Source of the DNA: Amycolatopsis sp. CA-230715
GTDB lineage: Bacteria; Actinomycetota; Actinomycetes; Mycobacteriales; Pseudonocardiaceae
DNA length: 64,000 bases
Direction: 5' to 3'
Assembly: GCF_018736145.1 (NCBI RefSeq)
Contig: NZ_CP059997.1
Location: 6,199,501-6,263,500, forward strand
Made by a program: the position numbers and the translations under genes
Shown here: positions 1 to 8,265 of the stretch, piece after piece
Layout: each line of letters starts with the position of its first letter
Numbering within the stretch: the stretch's first letter is position 1
The notes under the pieces: generated by a model
What the model saw: only the letters and a program-made list of their open reading frames with translations
Databases searched by the model: none
What the model was told of the DNA's origin: nothing

Positions 1-1
1 C

Positions 2-409
2 CGCGGATTGCCAGCGCCGCTTGGCTTCCGCGGCGACAGCGGTACTGGTCAGGATCGCCTCGGCGCCCGCGTCGCGCCCCACCGCGGCGGCCATCGCGCT
101 GGACACCGGGGTGCCAGCGTAGCCGAGCGGGACCGCGCACCTGCCCGCGTACAGGCAGCCACACACCGCGATGACGTAATCACGTGCCGACGGCGTGAGA
201 ACGAGAATTCGGGCACCGGGCGCACTGGCGGTCCGTAATGCTTCGGCTACCGCCAGCGCGCGAATGTGCAAGTCCCGGGTGCTCAGCGAATCGGCGGCAG
301 GGGAATCCGGGCCGTCGGCGAACGAGAATGCGGTGCGGTCCGGTTCTTCGCCGGCGTTCCGCGCGAGCACATCGATGATCGTTGGAGCGTTTTCGGCGCG
401 TGCGGGCAT
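2..409 (-). CDS. Fatty-acyl-AMP ligase (FAAL), N-terminal fragment
   Basis: The gene runs off the left edge; about 136 N-terminal codons are visible. The product would adenylate a fatty acid for transfer to a carrier protein. The start follows the FAAL N-terminal pattern: a PDRTAFSF segment near residue 23, a long alpha-helical stretch, ARILVLTPSARDYVIAVCGC, then LYAGRCAVPLGYAGTP, which matches the FAAL consensus 'CLYAG..AVP'. The ATP-binding and catalytic motifs lie outside the window, so activity cannot be judged. I chose the ATG at 409; a GGAGGA lies upstream but about 16 nt away, so the start is uncertain. It is divergent from the ABC exporter at 706. It could belong to a lipopeptide cluster further left or supply an acyl group to the adjacent lanthipeptide locus (inference). 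Confidence 0.72.
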   Translation of the reverse strand, partial: MPARAENAPTIIDVLARNAGEEPDRTAFSFADGPDSPAADSLSTRDLHIRALAVAEALRTASAPGARILVLTPSARDYVIAVCGCLYAGRCAVPLGYAGTPVSSAMAAAVGRDAGAEAILTSTAVAAEAKRRWQSA

Positions 410-705
410 GATCCTCGATGCCTTTCCTCCGGGTTGAGCATCGAGTCTTCATGGCGGGTGGGCGGCGCGAAAGATCCGTCGGCCGGTCCAGGCGGGCGCT
501 CGACCGGCATAGCTGAATGGCTACGTTGACAGCCGGGTGCGGGTGGCCCCAGGTTGGGCCCTTGATCCGTTTCCCTTCCCCGCTGTGTCGCCGCCGGACG
601 GCTTGACACAGTTCGTATGGTACCGAGACACTATGTATCGAGCAAGGCCAAGTTGTTCGGCACAGCACCACCGATCCGTTCCCTGCGACAAGTTCAGGTG
701 TGCAT
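410..705. promoter_or_regulatory. Divergent intergenic region between FAAL and ABC exporter
   Basis: About 296 bp with no credible gene. It must carry the promoters of both divergent genes. A TTGACA hexamer lies at 603-608, but I see no well-placed -10 hexamer after it. Two similar strings, TATGGTACCGAG at 616-627 and TATGTATCGAG at 632-642, form an imperfect direct repeat just before the exporter gene and could be a repressor site. The TetR gene at 3686 is one candidate regulator (inference). Confidence 0.4.
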
Positions 706-1719
706 ATGACAGCGACATCGGCAGCGCCGGTCGTGACCGCGACCGAGCGAACACCGGCCATCCGCGCGGCCGGGCTGAAGAAGCGCTTCGGTGAGAAGTG
801 GGCCGTCGACGGGGTCGACCTCACCGTGCCGCCCGGTCAGATCTACGCGTTCCTCGGACCCAACGGGGCGGGGAAGTCCACTTGCGTCCGTATGATGTGC
901 ACGCTGCTCGCGCCGACGGAGGGCACCGTGAGCGTGCTCGGGCACGACACGGTGCGCAACCAGCTTGACGTCCGGCTGCGCGTCGGCGTCGCGCTGCAGG
1001 CGACCGCGCTCGACGACAAGCAGACCGGTCTCGAACAGCTCCGCCTCCAGGGCCGGTTCTACGGGCTCGGCAAGAAGACGATCGGCAAGCGGGTCGGCGA
1101 GCTGACCGAGCTGATCGATCTCGGCGACGCGGTGCGGGACCGGGTGGGCACCTACTCCGGCGGGATGCGCCGCAGGCTGGACCTCGCGGTCGCGCTCATC
1201 CACAACCCGAGGGTGCTCTTCCTCGACGAGCCGACCACCGGGATGGACCCGGCCAGCCGGATCAAGCTCTGGGCCGAGGTCAACCGGCTCAACCGCGAAC
1301 TCGGCACGACCATCTTCATGACCACCCAGTACCTGGAGGAGGCCGATCAGCTCGCCGAGCGCGTCGGCATCATCAACGAGGGCAAGGTGGTCGCCGAGGG
1401 CAGCCCGGAGGAGCTCAAGCGGTCCATCGGCAAGGACCTCATCGTCGCCACGACGAGCGACGGGACTTCCGCCGAAATCGCGCTGCGCGGCCTGCCGGTG
1501 GTGCAGCGCGTCGACGTGAACGGCGAAGAGGTCACGATCGCCGTCGAAGACGGTCCGACCGCGATCAGCCCGGTCGCCCTCGCGCTGGCCGAAAACGCCG
1601 TGACCGTACGGAATCTCGTCCTGCGCCGCCCGACGCTGGACGACGTGTTCCTTTCCATCACCGGGCAGCACATGTCCGAAGAAGACGCACTCGCGGACGC
1701 GGGGAAGGTGACGCAATGA
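706..1719 (+). CDS. ABC transporter ATP-binding protein, DrrA/daunorubicin-resistance family
   Basis: Cytoplasmic ATPase of an export system. Visible motifs are the Walker A GPNGAGKST (about residue 50), signature YSGGMRRRLD, Walker B VLFLDEPTTGMDP and a switch-region TTQYLEEAD. The C-terminal extension of about 100 residues is typical of DrrA-type exporters, which remove drugs, lipids or self-made antibiotics. Start is the ATG at 706; a GTG two codons upstream is possible. The stop overlaps the permease start (ATGA), so the pair is translationally coupled. Lying next to a lanthipeptide locus, it is a candidate product exporter or self-immunity pump, but that assignment is inference and the family is common in actinomycetes. 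Confidence 0.9.
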   Translation: MTATSAAPVVTATERTPAIRAAGLKKRFGEKWAVDGVDLTVPPGQIYAFLGPNGAGKSTCVRMMCTLLAPTEGTVSVLGHDTVRNQLDVRLRVGVALQATALDDKQTGLEQLRLQGRFYGLGKKTIGKRVGELTELIDLGDAVRDRVGTYSGGMRRRLDLAVALIHNPRVLFLDEPTTGMDPASRIKLWAEVNRLNRELGTTIFMTTQYLEEADQLAERVGIINEGKVVAEGSPEELKRSIGKDLIVATTSDGTSAEIALRGLPVVQRVDVNGEEVTIAVEDGPTAISPVALALAENAVTVRNLVLRRPTLDDVFLSITGQHMSEEDALADAGKVTQ

Positions 1720-2540
1720 CCGCTACCACGGAGGCCACGACCGCGGTCCGGGCGGAGACCGAGGAGCTGGTCGGCAGACCGGCCGGTTTCCTGCGGGACC
1801 TGGTGAGCGTTTCCGGCCGATCGCTCCGCCAGCTGGTGCGCGAGCCGGAGACCCTCATCCCGCCGATGCTCATCTCGGTCTTCTTCTTCACCGTTTTCGT
1901 CGGTGCGCTGGAAAAGATCGGAAACCTCGGCGGTACCGCGGACTTCCGCGCGTTCCAGTTCCCGGTGGCGATCGTCATCGCGTCGACGGGGACGACCAGG
2001 GCGACCTCGTTGGTGCAGGACATCAACAACGGGTACTTCGACCGCCTGCTCATCGCGCCGACGAACCGGCTTTCGCTGCTGCTCGGCCTGATGGTCGCGG
2101 ACCTGGTGACCGTGGTGGTGCTGTGTATCCCCACGGTGGTGCTCGGGTTCGTGTTCGGCGTCGGCTTCGCGTCGGGTGTGCTGGGCGTGCTCGTGTTCAT
2201 CGCGATCGCCGCGCTGTGGGGGCTGGCGTTCGCCGCGATTCCCTATGCCATCGCGTTGCGCACCGGCAACGCGACCGTGGTCGCGCAGAGCTCGCTGCTG
2301 TTCTTCCCGTTCGTGTTCCTGACGACCACGCTCATGCCGCTGGACCGCCTCAGCGGATGGCTCGCGGCCGTGGCGCACGTGAACCCGGTGACCTACCTGC
2401 TGGCCGCGCTCCGGTCCCTGCTCACCGACGGATGGAACGGGCCGACGTTGCTGCTGGGCGTCGGCGTCGTGCTCGCCGTCGCCGTCGTGACGTTCAGCAT
2501 CGCCCTGCTCGCGCTCCGGGGACGGGTGTCGCGATCCTGA
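1716..2540 (+). CDS. ABC-2 type permease, DrrB-like
   Basis: Membrane partner of the preceding ATPase, 274 residues, with about six hydrophobic segments: starting near residues 45 (IPPMLISVFFFTVFVGAL), 78, 127, 159, 190 and 245. The segment TSLVQDINNGYFDRLLIAPTNRL and the following LMVADLVT match the conserved core of ABC-2 DrrB-type permeases. The start overlaps the upstream stop by 4 nt. Two inverted repeats between this gene and the convergent LuxR gene probably end the transcript. With the ATPase it should form an export pump with two copies of each subunit; the substrate is unknown. Confidence 0.88.
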   Translation: MTATTEATTAVRAETEELVGRPAGFLRDLVSVSGRSLRQLVREPETLIPPMLISVFFFTVFVGALEKIGNLGGTADFRAFQFPVAIVIASTGTTRATSLVQDINNGYFDRLLIAPTNRLSLLLGLMVADLVTVVVLCIPTVVLGFVFGVGFASGVLGVLVFIAIAALWGLAFAAIPYAIALRTGNATVVAQSSLLFFPFVFLTTTLMPLDRLSGWLAAVAHVNPVTYLLAALRSLLTDGWNGPTLLLGVGVVLAVAVVTFSIALLALRGRVSRS

Positions 2541-2581
2541 ACTCGTCGGGTCCCCTTCCCCCTGGGACACCGGCGGCCCGA

Positions 2582-2611
2582 CGGCATGTGCGGTGCGCAC
2601 CGCACATGCCG
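2582..2611. terminator. 30-bp perfect palindrome after drrB-like gene
   Basis: Two 15-nt arms with no loop, left arm CGGCATGTGCGGTGC and right arm its exact reverse complement. It starts 41 nt after the permease stop. There is no T-tract, as is common for actinomycete hairpin terminators. A dimeric regulator site is the alternative. Confidence 0.5.
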
Positions 2612-2649
2612 GACGGGGCTCGCCGCGGCGCGGAACCCCGGAACGCGAA

Positions 2650-2724
2650 GGTGGGAGTGTCGCTCAGCGAGGTCCTCCGGTGCTCGTGGCACCCGATCGT
2701 CCTCAGTGAACAGACACTCCCACC
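2650..2724. terminator. Inverted repeat GGTGGGAGTGTC / GACACTCCCACC
   Basis: Twelve-nt perfect arms at 2650-2661 and 2713-2724 around a 51-nt spacer. The inner flanks are also partly complementary (CTCAGCGAGG against CCTCAGTGA). It lies between convergent genes (exporter on the left, LuxR on the right), which suits a bidirectional terminator or a small repeat element. Confidence 0.4.
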
Positions 2725-2790
2725 CGAAAGCGATGTCTCGTGTGGCCCCCAGACCCCAGTTCAGTTCGTGGTACTTCAGGCAATGATGCT

Positions 2791-3480
2791 TCAGGCAATG
2801 ATGTTGTCGCGCAAGGCGACCGCGACCGCGAGTGTCCTGTTGGGACAATTCAGCTTCGCGAGCACGTTGGCGACGAGGCGTTTGGCCCCGTGCTGTGAAA
2901 TGCGCAGTTGTTTGGCGATTTGCTTGTTGCTGAGCCCGTCGACCAGTAGGCGCAGCGCCTGCTCTTCGCGCGGGGTGAGGCTGGCCAGTCCGTGGCGCTG
3001 GGCGGTCGACCCGGTGCGCAGCCTGGTCAGCATGCGACCGGCCAGCACCGACGGGATGACGATCTCGCCGGAGACCACTTCCCGCAGCGCGCGGTCCAAT
3101 GAGTCCGGTGTGATCTGGTGCAGCAGCAGGAATCCGTTCGCCGGGATGCTCGACACCGCGTCGAACAGCTCCGGGTTCTGGATCAGCAGGAGCAGCAGGA
3201 CCTTGCTCCCCGCCGCTCTTGCCCGTTCGGCGTACAACTGGACGGTATCGGTGTTCAGCCCGTTGCACCCCAGCACCACGACATCGGGGCACCGATGGCC
3301 CGGTGCGCCCGCGGTGCGGTTGGCGTCCTCGAGGTACTTCCATTCTGTTATTGAGTATGAATTCGTGGATTTGAGCATAGAGGTCAATCCACGTCGAATT
3401 ACATCTCCTTCGACGAAAACGGCGACGGAGGATTGTCTTTCGTGACTTTTCGGCAGGCTTGCTATTCGTTCTTCGGGCAT
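2791..3480 (-). CDS. LuxR/NarL-type regulator with degenerate receiver
   Basis: 229 residues: an N-terminal receiver-like half (about 15-140) and a C-terminal LuxR helix-turn-helix (about 165-225). The DNA-binding half is clear: LTPREEQALRLLVDGLSNKQIAKQLRISQHGAKRLVANVLAKL. In the receiver half, the strand that normally ends in the phospho-accepting Asp reads CPDVVVLGCNG, so that Asp is missing. Output is probably not controlled by ordinary phosphorylation. The ATG at 3480 is preceded by AGGGGG at good spacing. It lies between the exporter and the TetR/lanthipeptide genes and is a candidate cluster regulator (inference). No partner histidine kinase is nearby. Confidence 0.85.
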   Translation of the reverse strand: MPEERIASLPKSHERQSSVAVFVEGDVIRRGLTSMLKSTNSYSITEWKYLEDANRTAGAPGHRCPDVVVLGCNGLNTDTVQLYAERARAAGSKVLLLLLIQNPELFDAVSSIPANGFLLLHQITPDSLDRALREVVSGEIVIPSVLAGRMLTRLRTGSTAQRHGLASLTPREEQALRLLVDGLSNKQIAKQLRISQHGAKRLVANVLAKLNCPNRTLAVAVALRDNIIA

Positions 3481-3685
3481 TTAATCCCCCTTCGTGACCC
3501 GCAGCAGCGGAGAAGGCGCGCCGCAGGTGGGAAAATATCACCATGCGTGCGCTGTGTGCAAGAGATCACACGATCCTTGATGGAGGCTTAAGATTGTAAC
3601 CGGGCGAGCACCCAAATGGTCTATTGTGGACTTGGGGCGGAGATCGGCATCCCGTATGTCTGTTTTCTTCCGGTGTCGTCACTGG

Positions 3686-4297
3686 CTATCGCCCCTGGTG
3701 GAGCACGCCATGGGACAAAAGTAGCCAAATTGTGTCCATGGCTTCGTCCGCGGAGAGGGCGCCGACCGTAATGTCCTCTTGCATACTCGCCACCATTTTG
3801 AACACGAGTTTGCCATGTCGTTGTGAATCCAGTTCCTTACGCATGCGGCCGGCAGCAATTCCGTCGCGCAGGGTAGCGATAATGGCTTTGTGCAACCGGG
3901 TCATCTCTTCCCGTAGCGTTGCCATGGCCTTGGCGGAGAGATCGGCCTTGTCGAGGCTGGCCCAGCCGACCCGGTGCTGGCGGCTGGCGAAATAGTCGAG
4001 CAACGCGCGCACGCACGCACGAAGCTGTTCCAGTGGATCCTCGTGCTCGGCGATGACTTCGTCGAGCCTGGCCTCGCAGACGTCGATCTCGCGCCCCACG
4101 TGGGCCAGCAGTGCCGACTCGACATCGGGGAAGTACTTGTACAGGGTCGCCCTGCCGACGCCGGCGTGCTGCGCCAGCTTGGCCATCGACGTCTTGGTGA
4201 CGCCGTCGTCGGCGATCAGTTCGATCGCCGCGTCGATGATCTGCTCGCGGTACCGGGCCTTGTGCGTCTCGACGGCGGATTGCCACGCCTGGGACAT
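3686..4297 (-). CDS. TetR/AcrR family regulator
   Basis: 203-residue repressor. The N-terminal helix-turn-helix is clear: REQIIDAAIELIADDGVTKTSMAKLAQHAG, then VGRATLYKYFP, the TetR recognition-helix signature. The rest is an all-alpha ligand and dimer domain with no assignable ligand. I chose the ATG at 4297 (MSQAWQ...) because GGAGAGAGGGGA precedes it; a frame extending to 4375 lacks the usual family start. It sits downstream of and in the same direction as the lanC gene, separated by 195 nt, so it may have its own promoter. It may control the exporter or the lanthipeptide operon. Confidence 0.88.
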   Translation of the reverse strand: MSQAWQSAVETHKARYREQIIDAAIELIADDGVTKTSMAKLAQHAGVGRATLYKYFPDVESALLAHVGREIDVCEARLDEVIAEHEDPLEQLRACVRALLDYFASRQHRVGWASLDKADLSAKAMATLREEMTRLHKAIIATLRDGIAAGRMRKELDSQRHGKLVFKMVASMQEDITVGALSADEAMDTIWLLLSHGVLHQGR

Positions 4298-4492
4298 CTG
4301 GTTCCCCTCTCTCCAGCAGCGCGAACGTCCAGGGTGAGACGATGTGTCTTGACTCGGGTCCGATTGTATCGCCATAATCGGCGCAGCGACGAATCCCGGA
4401 CCGTGCGGCCCGGGATGCCCTCGCGCGCACGTGCTCTGTCCAAAAAGGACGGCGTGGGCGCGGTTTTCGCGCGCCGTCGATGCGCGAGCCCG

Positions 4493-5827
4493 TCAGCTCA
4501 GCAGCAGCATGCGGTCCCAGTTCCGGTTCCCGTCACCGGGTTCTCCGGTCAGCAGGGCGTTGAGCGCGCAGCCGACCCCGGCCGCGCCGTCCAGCAGCCC
4601 CGGCCGGTGGCACACCTGGTAGCCCGGTCCGTCGTGGACGGGGGCGACGACGAGGAACGGCGCGTCGAAGTCGACGAAGTCCAGCAGCCTGGCCGCGATC
4701 CGTCGCGCGAGCGCCAGCAGTTCGCCGTCCTGTTCGGCCACCGCGAGCCGGTGCACGACCTGCAGCCGTCCCGCGTGCCCGTGGCACAGGTACGGATCGG
4801 TCACCAGCGCGTCGTGCGACGACGCGGCACGCACCGCGGTCACGGCGAGTTCGCGCCAGGCTCCCCGGTCCAGGACCGTGCCCGCGCGGTGCAGCGCGGC
4901 CGCGATGCCGTGCACGCCGTAGCACCACCCGTCCCGGGGCCGCACCCCGTCTTCCGGCAGGCGATCGCCCGGCGGAACGCGCGGCACCCAGAACGGTCCG
5001 TCCTGATCGGACGACGCGTTCCCGATCAGCCACCCGCACAGTGAACCGATCGCGTCGAGCTGCCCGTCCACCAGCACACCACGCTGCGCGGCAAGGGAAA
5101 GCAGGGCGATCGGCCCGGCGATGCCGTGCGCCATGCCGGTGTTGGCCGCGCCGATCGGGTAGTAGCGGCGCTCCTCGGCCAGCGGGAGCTGCTCCGGGGC
5201 GGTCCACCATCCTGGCACCCGGTGGCCCGCCGCGTCGCGGGTTTCGCTCAACCGCACCAAGAACCGGAGCGTGGCCAGCACCGCGGATTCGACCGCCGGT
5301 GAATTCTCCTCGTCGGCGCTCAGCGCGTCGAGCAGGATCCTGCCCACCCCAGTGATCCCGGTGATCACGTCGTACGTTCCTTCGGCGACACCGGTTTCCG
5401 GTGCGCTCGCCGCTTCGATCCTGGTTGCCTGATTTCCGGCGGCCCAGGTCAGCAGGGACGATCTCAGGCTCGCGTAGTCACCGGTGCGCGCGCCGCAGGT
5501 CTGCGCGGCGAACGCGATCGACGCGGGCCCGAGGTACAGGCCCAGGGCGGGGTGGTCGCCCACGGCCCGCATCGAGGCGAGCAGGTGCGCGTGCGCGGCC
5601 GCCGCGTGCCGCCCGCCGGATTCGGCGAACTGCCCGTAGAACACCGCCAGCCCGGGATGGCCGTTCGCCAGGCCGGTGGGGACCCAGCCGCCGTTCTCCG
5701 CGGCCAGCACCTCCGCCGCGGTGCGCGAAACCGCTGTCGGATCGGCGAACCGATCCGACAGCAGCGTCACGAATTCCCTGGCGCGCTCCGCGGTGGCACC
5801 GCGCCAGGTGCCGGTCTCAACCGTCAC
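4493..5827 (-). CDS. lanC: Stand-alone LanC-type lanthionine cyclase
   Basis: 444-residue LanC-family alpha-toroid. LanC enzymes add peptide cysteine thiols to dehydroalanine or dehydrobutyrine to form thioether rings. The zinc site is complete: Cys in WCYG (about residue 302) and the Cys-His pair in LCHGHAG (about 348-349). The active-site His motif GMAHGIAG (His about 234) is also present, as is the late GLLDGAAGVG. I chose the GTG at 5827: its GTGA overlaps the stop of the precursor gene by 4 nt, and a start at 5869 would run 46 nt into that gene. It is the last gene of the kinase-lyase-precursor-LanC operon. Class I LanC proteins are similar, but no LanB is present; the dehydration enzymes here are a kinase and a HopA1-like lyase. 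Confidence 0.9.
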   Translation of the reverse strand: MTVETGTWRGATAERAREFVTLLSDRFADPTAVSRTAAEVLAAENGGWVPTGLANGHPGLAVFYGQFAESGGRHAAAAHAHLLASMRAVGDHPALGLYLGPASIAFAAQTCGARTGDYASLRSSLLTWAAGNQATRIEAASAPETGVAEGTYDVITGITGVGRILLDALSADEENSPAVESAVLATLRFLVRLSETRDAAGHRVPGWWTAPEQLPLAEERRYYPIGAANTGMAHGIAGPIALLSLAAQRGVLVDGQLDAIGSLCGWLIGNASSDQDGPFWVPRVPPGDRLPEDGVRPRDGWCYGVHGIAAALHRAGTVLDRGAWRELAVTAVRAASSHDALVTDPYLCHGHAGRLQVVHRLAVAEQDGELLALARRIAARLLDFVDFDAPFLVVAPVHDGPGYQVCHRPGLLDGAAGVGCALNALLTGEPGDGNRNWDRMLLLS

Positions 5828-5997
5828 GCACAGAGGATGAGGGTCACGGTGACGCAGGGGGACGGGCACAGCGGGGAGGGGGTGGTGACGCTTTGGAGGG
5901 TGCCCGTTTGGGCCGACGAGGGCACGGCGGTCACCGCCGAAAGCTCCTCGACGCTGGTGAAGATGTCGTAGCCCGCTACCAGTTCCTTGGTGTTCAT
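5824..5997 (-). CDS. lanA: Lanthipeptide precursor peptide, class V-like
   Basis: 57 residues. The N-terminal part is acidic and leader-like (MNTKELVAGYDIFTSVEEL). The C-terminal half is rich in Ser, Thr and Cys: TGTLQSVTTPSPLCPSPC then VTVTLILCA, with three cysteines, the last penultimate. This is the expected substrate of the adjacent kinase, lyase and LanC. ATG 5997 has AAAGGTG upstream; the in-frame GTG at 6006 overlaps the lyase stop (GTGA) and is an alternative start. The leader/core boundary cannot be placed with certainty. Because the last residue is Ala after Cys and no LanD-type decarboxylase is seen nearby, a C-terminal AviMeCys ring is unlikely. Confidence 0.82.
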   Translation of the reverse strand: MNTKELVAGYDIFTSVEELSAVTAVPSSAQTGTLQSVTTPSPLCPSPCVTVTLILCA

Positions 5998-6002
5998 CGG
6001 TT

Positions 6003-6980
6003 TCACCTTTCTGCCGGTGCGCTAGCGCACAGCCCCGGGAGGTCCGGGGAATCCAGGTTGCGGGCGGGTGCCGCCGGATCGATGTTCGCTTCCCGCAGCG
6101 CCTCGGCGACGCGGCCGATCCTGCTGCCGCCGCCAGGTTCCGCCGCGTGCCGGACCAGCCCGGTGGCGAGCGCGAGCGCCCGGTGCTGGCCGAAGCTCAG
6201 CGCGCCCATCCCAGGCCGGGGGTCGGCCGGTTCCCACGCGATCGCCACGCCGGGTCGGACCCGCTTGGCGAACGCGGAGGTCTCGGTGCCGAGACCGGGG
6301 TGGTCGTCGAGCAGCTCCGGCAGGTGCGCGACGAAATCGATGCTGTCGGCGTCGAGGTAGACGACCATCGCGTCGCGCCTCGGCAGCGCCTCCGGTCCGG
6401 AAAGGACTTTCGCGAGGTGGCTCGCGCCCTTCGCGTGCAACGCGTGCAGGACGGTCCGCCACACCGCCGTCATCGCGTCGAGTTCCACCAGGTGCAGGTA
6501 GACGCGGAGCACCGGGCCCGGTGCGCGCGTGCCGTGCCGCTGCGCGGTGAGAAAGAACCCCGGCGACACCGCGGGTCTCACGGTGCTCACGTCGAGGTCG
6601 ACCGTCTCCCCGCGCCGCGGTGGGGCGGTGCTCCTGAGCGAACCGGGTTCGGCCGCGACGCGCAGCCCGTCCCGTTCGACCACGACCGTGCCGTCTTCGC
6701 GAACGTCGAGTACCGGCACGGTGATCGTGGTGGTGGTCCTCGGCACCGCTTCGGCGAGTCGTCGTTCCAAGGCGTGGTCCCGGTCCGTACCGCGCGCCGT
6801 CGCCGCGATCGCCCCGGTGTGCGCGTTCCGGTAGAGCTGGTGCCCGAGCGCTCGCACGAGTTCGCGGGCGTTGGCGCCGGTCACCTCGTCCTCGCCCACG
6901 GTTGCCTTGCGACACAAGGGATCCACGCGGACCTGGGGAAGGGTCGCGACCAGGTCGGGGCAGAGCGCGTCCCCGGTCAC
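6003..6980 (-). CDS. lanY: HopA1-type lanthipeptide lyase (LanY-like)
   Basis: 325 residues. HopA1-like proteins in class V lanthipeptide and thioamitide clusters are believed to eliminate phosphate from phospho-Ser/Thr. Conserved blocks are shared with the second copy at 52909: NARELVRALGHQLYRNAHTG, RPAVSPGFFL, VLRVYLHL, RRDAMVVYLDAD, and GVAIAWEPADPR followed by LSFGQHRA. The GTG start at 6980 overlaps the kinase stop (GTGA), so it is coupled to the kinase. It is followed after 5 nt by the precursor gene. The protein is otherwise not similar to LanB or LanKC lyases. The name LanY follows class V usage (LxmY). Confidence 0.82.
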   Translation of the reverse strand: MTGDALCPDLVATLPQVRVDPLCRKATVGEDEVTGANARELVRALGHQLYRNAHTGAIAATARGTDRDHALERRLAEAVPRTTTTITVPVLDVREDGTVVVERDGLRVAAEPGSLRSTAPPRRGETVDLDVSTVRPAVSPGFFLTAQRHGTRAPGPVLRVYLHLVELDAMTAVWRTVLHALHAKGASHLAKVLSGPEALPRRDAMVVYLDADSIDFVAHLPELLDDHPGLGTETSAFAKRVRPGVAIAWEPADPRPGMGALSFGQHRALALATGLVRHAAEPGGGSRIGRVAEALREANIDPAAPARNLDSPDLPGLCASAPAER

Positions 6981-8053
6981 GCGGCGAGCCCGAGCGCGCG
7001 GGTGAACCGGTCGGGGTCGGCGAGGATGGTCCTGCCGATCCCGGCACCGGCGCGCTCGACCGCGCCAAGGGCCGGAAGGCGTTCCGCCGCGGCGACCATC
7101 CGGTCTAGCAGATGCCAGCCCGCGAAGGCGCAGCACCTCGCGGCGAACCGGTCGTCGCGAGGGCCGCGCACCGCCTGGTACCCGGCGTAGCACGCGGCGA
7201 CCCACGGGCGGAACTCGTCGATCGCCGCGGCACCGGCGGCGAGGATCTGTTCGTGCGTCAGCGCCGGGTCGGGCAGGTCGGGGTCGCCCGCGGCGGGAAT
7301 CTCGGTGACCGCGCGGTGCAGCCATTCGCCGATCAGCGCGCCGAGGTCGCGGGCGGGTTCGGCGAGCCGGAACTCCTCCCAGTCGATGACGGACAGTTCG
7401 CCGCCGTGCCACAGCACCTGGTCCAGCCGGAGGTCGCAGTGCGCCGGTTCGAGCACCGTCGAGGAGTCCCGGTCGCGCAACCGGCGGACCGCCTCGAGCA
7501 GCACCTCGTCGCGTTGCATCAGCGCCCACGCCTGCAGCGCGGCGGCGCTGGAGTTCTCGAACACCCGCGCGGGCAGCGCGTCGAGCGCCTCACCCGGCGG
7601 ATAGGGCGGGTAGGAGGAATCCGTTCCCGGCGGCAGCGGCGCGGCGTGCAGCGCGCCGATCGCCTCGCCGAGCCTGTGCGCGAGATCCTCGCCGAACTCC
7701 CCGTCACCGGCGAGATCGCGGCCGCTGCGGGCGTCCCGCACCAGTTCGAACACCATCACCCCGGTCGCCTCGTCCACGCCGAGGCAGTTCGGGGCGTGGA
7801 GACCGGCGAAGTACCCGTCTTCGAAATACCGTTGGAACGCCATCGCCCGCCCGAGCCGGTCCGCCGCCGCGGCGCCGGACGAACTGGCCACCACTTTCAC
7901 GAAGACGTCCTGCCCCGATTCCGTGGTGCCCGCGTAACTGGTGTTGCGGCCACGGGGCGCGGGCAGTCCGTCGTCGACGAAACCCCCGATCCCCAGCGCG
8001 CGGAGGACCGCGTCGACATGCTCCGGAGGTTGCTGCACGGCAACCGGCGCCAT
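6977..8053 (-). CDS. lanK: APH-like peptide Ser/Thr kinase (LanK-like)
   Basis: 358 residues with an aminoglycoside-phosphotransferase fold. Visible are the nucleotide-binding Lys in VFVKVV (about 53), the catalytic loop HCDLRLDQ (His 205, Asp 207; Gln where most APH enzymes have Asn) and the metal-binding IDWEEF (Asp 224). The same DLRLDQ...DWEEFRL block occurs in the kinase at 51824, so this variant is shared by both lanthipeptide loci. In class V systems such a kinase phosphorylates core Ser/Thr before elimination. The ATG at 8053 has GGGAGGG 7 nt upstream and opens the operon kinase-lyase-precursor-LanC. An antibiotic-resistance APH is unlikely given the coupled HopA1 partner. Confidence 0.83.
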   Translation of the reverse strand: MAPVAVQQPPEHVDAVLRALGIGGFVDDGLPAPRGRNTSYAGTTESGQDVFVKVVASSSGAAAADRLGRAMAFQRYFEDGYFAGLHAPNCLGVDEATGVMVFELVRDARSGRDLAGDGEFGEDLAHRLGEAIGALHAAPLPPGTDSSYPPYPPGEALDALPARVFENSSAAALQAWALMQRDEVLLEAVRRLRDRDSSTVLEPAHCDLRLDQVLWHGGELSVIDWEEFRLAEPARDLGALIGEWLHRAVTEIPAAGDPDLPDPALTHEQILAAGAAAIDEFRPWVAACYAGYQAVRGPRDDRFAARCCAFAGWHLLDRMVAAAERLPALGAVERAGAGIGRTILADPDRFTRALGLAA

Positions 8054-8173
8054 CTTGTATCCCTCCCCAGAGATTCCCGGACACGCGGGCGATCCGCCAT
8101 GGCGTGTTCACGGGATGCCAAAGATCTTCGTGGAGGACACCCCGCGGGTCAACTGCCAATGGACATAACCGAT

Positions 8174-8199
8174 CGGGCATGGCCCGACGGGTATGCCCG
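8174..8199 (-). promoter_or_regulatory. CGGGCAT-N12-ATGCCCG inverted repeat upstream of lanK
   Basis: Seven-nt perfect arms separated by 12 nt. Read on the minus strand it begins CGGGCATACCCGTC, identical over 14 nt to an element at 19740-19753 upstream of a precursor gene in the second RiPP locus, in the same orientation and at a similar distance (110-132 nt) from the start codon. Probably an activator site (inference). Confidence 0.5.
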
Positions 8200-8265
8200 C
8201 ACGGGTGTTCCGCCGGGACGGGAACGGTGCCACGATGGGGGATCCGCCTGTCGGAGGTGCTCGAA

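Noticed and set aside
180..824. 214-codon minus-strand frame covering the FAAL start
   Set aside because: Wrong frame; the FAAL frame has clear family motifs.
6977..8053. Aminoglycoside resistance kinase
   Set aside because: APH fold is present, but coupling to a HopA1 lyase and a precursor gene makes a peptide kinase far more likely.
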